From assembly GCA_003510135.1 (NCBI GenBank), contig DOKY01000036.1, positions 1-64,000 on the forward strand: a stretch of 64,000 nucleotides of DNA, read 5' to 3'. Positions 59,273 to 64,000 of this stretch are shown here, in pieces. The position numbers and the translations under genes were made by a program. The first letter of the stretch is position 1; every line of letters begins with the position of its first letter. The DNA comes from Pseudothermotoga sp. (lineage in GTDB: Bacteria; Thermotogota; Thermotogae; Thermotogales; DSM-5069). A model generated the notes under the pieces. That model did not search any database. It was given only the letters and a program-made list of their open reading frames with translations, and was not told the origin of the DNA.

Positions 59273-60424
59273 TCAATACCTTATGCGTGGATCGAGCACC
59301 GCGTAGAGCACGTCAGCCACCAGATGCGCGATCAACACAAAGATACCCGTGAAGACCAAAAGGCCTATCAACAGGGGCGTATCCTGGGTGTTGAGAGCCT
59401 CCAGATATGCGCGTCCAATGCCCGGCCAGGAGAACATCGTTTCTGTAATGATACCGCCACCCACCGTGAATCCCAAGCTTATGACGAAGTTGGTGACCAG
59501 AGGCAGGAGTGCGTTCCTCGCCGCATGCTTGTCCCTGACAACGTTGTCCGGTAAACCTTTTGCCTTTGCGGTGGTGATGTAGTCTTCCCTGATGACGTCC
59601 AGCATCGTGTCGCGCATGACGAGCATGCTACCGGCGAACGAGTAGAGCGTCAAGGTCAAAACTGGTAAAACCATGTGCTTTATGATATCCCAGGCATAGG
59701 TCGAATAGCCCGAGAGGATCCAAATCACGATTGAAACAACAATCGTGGTAATCGAAGAAGTGTAAAGCACGGTTTTCTTTGCGGGAATCGTTTTGAGCCT
59801 GTTTGAAATCAGTAGTGCGATCAGAAAAACTATGAGGAACACCAAGGCCGTCAAAAGAAGTCTGATGAAGATCGTCTGTGCGGACAGAGGTGCGCTCTTC
59901 CACAGGTTCGGGTCAATGAACTGATTGAGAGGCAAGATCTTCAGAATCACACCGAACAACCAGATGTTGAAGATTGCAAGCAGCGGTAAGAAAATCGTCC
60001 AAAAGACGATCCCAACGAACGTGGTCGTTTTATCGAGCAAACCACTCCTCTTCCACGCCGCCCTTTTTCCAAGGTTGTATCCAAGCACGTAAGAAACGAG
60101 CGTGGAAGTGACGAACAGGAAGACTGTTCTTGGTAGCCTTTCTGCTATGATCGTCGTCACCCTGGTGGGAAAGTAGGAGAAGGAGATTCCCAGATCCAGC
60201 GTTAGAAAGTTTTTCATGTAGATCAGGTATCTGATGTGTGCGGGCTTGTCGAAGCCAAACTGTCGCTTCAAATTCTCCCTGATCTCCGGGGTGAGCTTTG
60301 GATTGAGAAGGTACTGATCGACGAAACTGCCCGGCATTGCCTCGATCAACCAGTACACCACCGTCACGTAGATGAACAGTAGCACAACTATTTGCAGCAC
60401 TCTCTTGCCGAGGAACTTCAGCAC
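59273..60424 (-). CDS. oppB: Opp/Dpp-type ABC transporter permease (OppB-like)
   Basis: 383 residues, longer than the usual 310-340 because of extra hydrophobic segments in the middle (about residues 135-230). The N-terminal MLKFLGKRVLQIVVLLFIYV and the EAA region DYITTAKAKGLPDNVVRDKHAARNALLP are typical. GTG 60424 follows GGAGG by 9 nt. It lies downstream of a terminator hairpin that separates it from the binding-protein gene. Confidence 0.92.
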   Translation of the reverse strand: MLKFLGKRVLQIVVLLFIYVTVVYWLIEAMPGSFVDQYLLNPKLTPEIRENLKRQFGFDKPAHIRYLIYMKNFLTLDLGISFSYFPTRVTTIIAERLPRTVFLFVTSTLVSYVLGYNLGKRAAWKRSGLLDKTTTFVGIVFWTIFLPLLAIFNIWLFGVILKILPLNQFIDPNLWKSAPLSAQTIFIRLLLTALVFLIVFLIALLISNRLKTIPAKKTVLYTSSITTIVVSIVIWILSGYSTYAWDIIKHMVLPVLTLTLYSFAGSMLVMRDTMLDVIREDYITTAKAKGLPDNVVRDKHAARNALLPLVTNFVISLGFTVGGGIITETMFSWPGIGRAYLEALNTQDTPLLIGLLVFTGIFVLIAHLVADVLYAVLDPRIRY

Positions 60425-60444
60425 GCTCGATCTCCTCCTTTGTG

Positions 60445-60475
60445 AAAAACCCAACCGCCCGGGTGGGCGGTTGGG
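60445..60475 (-). terminator. Intercistronic terminator between binding protein and permease genes
   Basis: On the minus strand CCCAACCGCCC and GGGCGGTTGGG pair perfectly (11 bp, 4-nt loop, 60450-60475), followed by five T and, within 10 nt, the oppB ribosome binding site. It would end most transcripts after the binding protein, letting a minority continue into the permease genes. Confidence 0.85.
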
Positions 60476-60499
60476 CACATCTACAGATTTACGAATTCA

Positions 60500-62332
60500 T
60501 CACTCAGCGGTCTTGACCAGTGCGGGTACTCCGTAGACATACTGCAAACCGGACAGCGTCTGTTCGTACGGGAAGATGATCTGATCTGCCCTGTAAGCTT
60601 CCACGATTGGCGTGTCGAACAGAACGATGTACGGAAGATCCTCCGCCAGAATTTCCTGAAGCTTGAAGCCGAGTTCTTTCGCCTTGTTTATGTCGGAAGC
60701 TGCCAGGAATTCGTCGGCGAGTTTGTCGAACTCCGGATTGTTGTAACCAGCCGCATTGAAGTCACCCACACCGGCACGTTTGCTGTGGAAGAAATCGGCC
60801 ATGTGGTCTGGATAGTAGCCCAGACTCCAGCCGAGCATGTAGATATCGAAGTTGAACGGCTCGTCCCAGACTCTCTGGACGATGTAGTTGAAGTCTACCA
60901 GGTTGGCCTTGATGGGTATGCCTATTTCGTTCGCCCATCTTTCGATGTAGAGCGCCATCGTGGCCCTCATTGGGTCATAACCGGTACCCGGGGCGAGCAA
61001 CTCGATCTGTTCGATTCTCTGACCGTTCGGAGCGATGAGACCTCTACCCTGTCTCACGACGTTGTTACCCTCGATCTTCGGTTCAACGACCCATTTGAAG
61101 CCTGCTTTCTTCAAAAGGTCTATCGCGAGTTTTCGTCTTTCACCGTAGCTCATGCCGTAACCCGGTGTCAGTTCTGGAACCTTCGGGTTGTACCAGAAGG
61201 CATTCCCGACCGGAACGACGCTGTACTGCGGGAAGGCCTGGCCGCCGAGCACCCTCGAGCAGAGGAACTCTCTGTCGATGAGCGCTGCTATGGCCTGTCT
61301 GAACTCTTTGATGTTCATCGGGTATCTTCTCATGTTGAAGCACATGTACCTGAAGCCGTTCGTCGTGTTGCTGATGACCTTCACGCCGCTGGCCTTGGCG
61401 AGCTGGTCTGCTTCACCCTTCTGCAGACCGAGAGAGTTGAACACAAAGCTCACATCACCGTTGATCAACGCCGTAATGGCCGCTGCCCTGTTAAGGTATA
61501 TCCTGTAGATGATGTCTTCCACGTAAGGACCGGTGACGAGCTCGAGCATCTTTTCACCTGTGGGCTCACCGTAACCGACCCAGTGGAAACCGGTGTTGGG
61601 GTTGCTGATCTCAACCGCACCGTTCTTGTAAAGGATCAGCGTGCTTCCTTTGTCGAAATAGTCTGGCCTGGCTTTCTGCTGGACGAACGCTCCCTTTTCC
61701 CACTTGACCAGCTTGAACGGACCTATGATGGGTTCATCAGAGTTGTCGTAGTTGTACAGGGTCTGCAGGGGGGCTCCCGTCTTCAACGCTTCTTCAACTT
61801 TCGGCTCCCAGTATTTCTTGGACAGGATGGGGGCCATCAAGACTCCGAAGTTCGCCTTCGCCAGACTTGGCTGAGTGAAGTAGACCTTCACCGTGAAATC
61901 ATCGATTTTTTCTGCTCTGACAAAGTAGTCAGGATCGATCATGCTGGCCCAGTTTCCACCGAGGCCGTATTCCTTGATCAGTTTCATAACGGTGTTCATC
62001 GTCCAGACAACATCGTCTGCCGTGAACTGTGTCCCGTCAGACCAAAACACATCGTTTCTCAGAGGTACCGTGTACGCCCACAGATCTCCTTCCTGCTCGA
62101 TCTTTGGAAGATCGGCTGCAAGACTCGGAATCCAGTCGAACCTGACGTCGGAATACGCGTACAGCTCCCCGTACCAGGTTCCGAGCACGTAACTGCTCCA
62201 CACTGTAGCACTTGGACCGTAGTGGTTCCATGGATTCAGCGTCTTCGGCTCCTGCAACAGCGCCCAGTTGATAGTCTGTGCGAAGACTGAGAGCACAACC
62301 AGGATGCTGACAAACACGAACAGCTTTCTCAT
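60500..62332 (-). CDS. oppA: Extracellular solute-binding protein, family 5
   Basis: 610 residues with a classical signal peptide (MRKLFVFVSILVVLSVFA, cleavage near Ala-18/Gln-19) and no lipobox Cys. SBP_bac_5 features include VWSDGTQ-like FWSDGTQFTADDVVWTMNTV, FNMRRYPMNIKEFRQAIAALIDREF and the C-terminal LPYIVLFDTPIVEAYR. In Thermotogales this family binds oligosaccharides as often as peptides, so the substrate is open. ATG 62332 lies 8 nt after GGGAGG. First gene of the transporter operon. Confidence 0.92.
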   Translation of the reverse strand: MRKLFVFVSILVVLSVFAQTINWALLQEPKTLNPWNHYGPSATVWSSYVLGTWYGELYAYSDVRFDWIPSLAADLPKIEQEGDLWAYTVPLRNDVFWSDGTQFTADDVVWTMNTVMKLIKEYGLGGNWASMIDPDYFVRAEKIDDFTVKVYFTQPSLAKANFGVLMAPILSKKYWEPKVEEALKTGAPLQTLYNYDNSDEPIIGPFKLVKWEKGAFVQQKARPDYFDKGSTLILYKNGAVEISNPNTGFHWVGYGEPTGEKMLELVTGPYVEDIIYRIYLNRAAAITALINGDVSFVFNSLGLQKGEADQLAKASGVKVISNTTNGFRYMCFNMRRYPMNIKEFRQAIAALIDREFLCSRVLGGQAFPQYSVVPVGNAFWYNPKVPELTPGYGMSYGERRKLAIDLLKKAGFKWVVEPKIEGNNVVRQGRGLIAPNGQRIEQIELLAPGTGYDPMRATMALYIERWANEIGIPIKANLVDFNYIVQRVWDEPFNFDIYMLGWSLGYYPDHMADFFHSKRAGVGDFNAAGYNNPEFDKLADEFLAASDINKAKELGFKLQEILAEDLPYIVLFDTPIVEAYRADQIIFPYEQTLSGLQYVYGVPALVKTAE

Positions 62333-62368
62333 TCCCTCTACCTCCCTTCTTGGGTTTTGGCATCTCAT

Positions 62369-62402
62369 ATTATACTACAATCACAAAAGCAAGGTTTGTC
62401 AA
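62369..62402 (-). promoter_or_regulatory. Promoter region of the transporter operon
   Basis: On the minus strand a perfect TTGACA (62397-62402) and a perfect TATAAT (62369-62374) are present but 22 nt apart, too far for one promoter. TTGACA with TGTAGT at 17 nt is one reading; TATAAT with a weak -35 is another. Confidence 0.4.
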
Positions 62403-62407
62403 CTCTT

Positions 62408-63646
62408 TCATCCGTTCCATCGTTCTCTTTTGTACTGTTCCAAAACGTTCAAGACGTAGTCTATGTCAGCAGGTGTGTGGTCTGCGTTCACCTGAAACCT
62501 TATCGTTTCGTCGCCCTTCGGTACGACAGGATAGTTCAACCCGGTGGCGAGCACGCCATGTTCGATCAGATAGTTCACCAAATCTGCCGTCCTTCTCGTG
62601 TCCCTCACCAAAAGGGGCACGATGGGATGTTCGCTCTCTATCGTTTCGTAACCCAGCCTCACCAGACCCTCGCGGAATCTCTTTGTCAAGCCTCTCAGGT
62701 AAGAGAGTCTTTCTCTTCCCTCCTGACTGTCCAGAATCTGCAACACTTTCAGGGCACAGGCAGCCTCGGCCGGTGTGATGGGGTTGGAATAGATGTACGT
62801 GATCGCCTTTTCCCTGAGGTAAGTGATGAGCACCTCACTTGAAACAACATATCCTCCGTTAACACCGAAGGCCTTTCCAAGAGTTCCAATCAAAAGATCC
62901 GCCTTCGCGTTTGTGACTTCTTCGGTGCCTCTACCTGTCTGGCCGAACGCTCCAACGCCGTGAGAATCGTCGACAACAGTGACGATGTTCTGAGTGAAAT
63001 GTCGATCATACTTTTCCGCCAGGCTCTGTATCACGTCCAATGGAGCATAGTCTCCTCTCATGCTGAACACGCCGTCCGTCACAATGATTAGTCTCTCTGC
63101 CTTACCGATGCTTTGAACGATCTTTTCCTCGAGATCTTTCATGTCCAAATGCCTGTATATGAGCCTCTCTTTCGGTCGTGCTAGCCTCACCGCGTTTATG
63201 ATACAGTTGTGGTTCAACTCGTCGCTGATGACTATCGTCTCAGGAGTTACGAGCGAGGCGATGACACCTATCACCGTCACGTACGCGGCACTGTAAATCA
63301 TCGCCTCTTCTCTCGCGTGAAACCTCGCGAGGGCTTTCTCGAGGTCCCGGTGCGGTTGAAAGGTCCCGCTTATGAACCTCACGGCACCCGGTCCGACACC
63401 GAACCTGCGTGCGGTTTCCTCCTCAACTTTAATGATGTCTTCCCTCAGGGACATTCCCAGATAAGAGTTTGAGTTCATCCTTATGAATTCCTTGTCGCCG
63501 AACCCTTTCAGCAAATATCTCGGTCCCTTGCCGCTGGAAGGCTTCTTCACATCAACGATGATGAATTCCTTTCCCTTCGCCCTTCCTTCTCTCTTGAGTT
63601 GTTCCAACTCTTCATGCAGAACGCTTTCCAATCTGTCTGTCGCCAT
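62408..63646 (-). CDS. kbl: Glycine C-acetyltransferase (2-amino-3-ketobutyrate CoA ligase)
   Basis: PLP enzyme of the alpha-oxoamine synthase family, 412 residues. RMNSNSYLGMS, GPGAVRFISGTFQPHRDLE, DDSHGVGAFGQTGRG and the PLP lysine in LIGTLGKAFGVNGGYV identify it. The family also contains 8-amino-7-oxononanoate synthase (BioF), but the divergent neighbour is threonine dehydrogenase, whose product is the Kbl substrate: it gives glycine and acetyl-CoA. GGAGGCGACGACG precedes ATG 63646. Confidence 0.92.
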   Translation of the reverse strand: MATDRLESVLHEELEQLKREGRAKGKEFIIVDVKKPSSGKGPRYLLKGFGDKEFIRMNSNSYLGMSLREDIIKVEEETARRFGVGPGAVRFISGTFQPHRDLEKALARFHAREEAMIYSAAYVTVIGVIASLVTPETIVISDELNHNCIINAVRLARPKERLIYRHLDMKDLEEKIVQSIGKAERLIIVTDGVFSMRGDYAPLDVIQSLAEKYDRHFTQNIVTVVDDSHGVGAFGQTGRGTEEVTNAKADLLIGTLGKAFGVNGGYVVSSEVLITYLREKAITYIYSNPITPAEAACALKVLQILDSQEGRERLSYLRGLTKRFREGLVRLGYETIESEHPIVPLLVRDTRRTADLVNYLIEHGVLATGLNYPVVPKGDETIRFQVNADHTPADIDYVLNVLEQYKRERWNG

Positions 63647-63666
63647 CGTCGTCGCCTCCTTCCATG

Positions 63667-63720
63667 GTCATTATACAATGTTTTGTTTTTGTGTTGGTTT
63701 GTTGTACACTGTGATTTGGA
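63667..63720. promoter_or_regulatory. Divergent promoter region between kbl and tdh
   Basis: On the minus strand TATAAT (63671-63676 as attata on plus) lies about 25 nt before the kbl start. On the plus strand TTGTTT and TACACT are about 16 nt apart upstream of tdh. Both -35 boxes are weak. The T-rich stretch between is shared. Confidence 0.4.
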
Positions 63721-63741
63721 AGAGAGAAAGGGGGATGAAAG

Positions 63742-64000
63742 ATGAAGGCCTTGGTGAAGGCATCCATGGCGGAGGGTCTCACGATGATGGAGGTGCCGGA
63801 CCCGGATGAACCTGGCCCGACGGAAGTTCTCATCAAGGTAAAAACTGCTTCCATCTGTGGTTCGGACGTGCACATCTACAGATGGGACAGCTGGGCCAAG
63901 AGTCGAATAAAACCACCTCTCATAATTGGACACGAGTTCTCGGGAATTGTGGAGAAGGTTGGTGAAGCCGTCCAGACAGTGAAAGCCGGAGACTACGTCG
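63742..64000 (+). CDS. tdh: L-threonine 3-dehydrogenase, N-terminal part (continues past the window)
   Basis: Zinc medium-chain dehydrogenase that oxidises threonine to 2-amino-3-ketobutyrate. Only 86 residues are in view. KTASICGSDVHIYRWD supplies the catalytic-zinc Cys and the Tdh-specific Asp-Val-His-Ile-Tyr, and GHEFSGIVEKVG the His-Glu pair. The ATG at 63742 follows GGGGG by 7 nt. Pairing with kbl makes this assignment much likelier than a general alcohol dehydrogenase. Confidence 0.88.
   Translation, partial: MKALVKASMAEGLTMMEVPDPDEPGPTEVLIKVKTASICGSDVHIYRWDSWAKSRIKPPLIIGHEFSGIVEKVGEAVQTVKAGDYV

Noticed and set aside
60785..62290. A 501-codon plus-strand open frame antisense to the binding-protein gene
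   Set aside because: The minus-strand protein has a signal peptide and family motifs throughout; the long antisense frame follows from codon bias and has no binding site or recognisable motif.
1..64000. Insertion sequences, prophage genes or CRISPR repeats
   Set aside because: No transposase, integrase, Cas-like protein, or regularly spaced direct repeats were seen on either strand.

Overview
The window reads as chromosome from a hyperthermophilic member of the Thermotogota. I infer Pseudothermotoga or Thermotoga from the dense overlapping operons, frequent GTG/TTG starts with strong GGAGG-type ribosome binding sites, the Lys/Glu/Arg-rich proteins, roughly balanced base composition by eye, a PPi-dependent phosphofructokinase beside an ATP-dependent one, a K+-type membrane pyrophosphatase, and an Opp-type transporter of the kind Thermotogales use for peptides or sugars. 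I see no insertion sequence, prophage or CRISPR array.

Layout. 1-6.2 kb: end of recG, a tRNA-Val(CAC), a glycosyltransferase/flippase-like pair, a GAF-GGDEF diguanylate cyclase, a long structured intergenic region, agmatine deiminase and a short-chain dehydrogenase. 6.5-12.7 kb, minus strand: a probable operon dapH / class III aminotransferase / M20 deacetylase (the N-acetyl branch of lysine and diaminopimelate synthesis), running into a membrane pyrophosphatase and a divergent phosphofructokinase paralog. It is preceded by a leader that looks like a lysine leader-peptide attenuator. 12.8-21.8 kb: PPi-PFK; a tiny Lys-rich ORF; a HAD phosphatase; the glycine cleavage operon (DUF2007-gcvT-gcvH-gcvPA-gcvPB) divergent from pfkA-pyk. 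21.9-24.1 kb: psuG, nitroreductase, EamA transporter. 24.1-33.7 kb, minus strand: rplU-prp-rpmA-rplM-rpsI, dnaG-rpoD, phoH-pgpH-ybeY, DUF1015 and a zinc membrane protease, headed by a pseudoknot-like leader before rplU. 33.8-39.8 kb, plus strand: a stress-type membrane pair, valS, folC, ruvA and an unknown gene. 39.8-42.6 kb, minus: HD-GYP phosphodiesterase and thrS. 43-55.4 kb, plus: nagA, smc, Nudix hydrolase, unknown, fliS, GNAT, 2-hydroxyacid dehydrogenase, mreD-like, PBP2, B12-type radical SAM protein, CPBP protease. 55.3-62.4 kb, minus: two small membrane proteins and a five-gene Opp/Dpp ABC transporter. 62.4-64 kb: kbl divergent from the start of tdh.

Themes. Three phosphofructokinase homologs lie within 14 kb: ATP-type, PPi-type, and one that has lost nucleotide-site residues and is coupled to the pyrophosphatase gene. 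Pyruvate kinase and the pyrophosphatase are close by, so the region concentrates glycolytic phosphoryl-donor enzymes. Tdh-Kbl and the glycine cleavage system could together take threonine to glycine and one-carbon units. The most unusual signal is the candidate lysine attenuator at 12519-12682: a 35-codon ORF with six Lys codons, an exact 12-nt antiterminator pairing, and a perfect 10-bp terminator followed by eight U. Functional statements come from reading motifs by eye; no database search was run.
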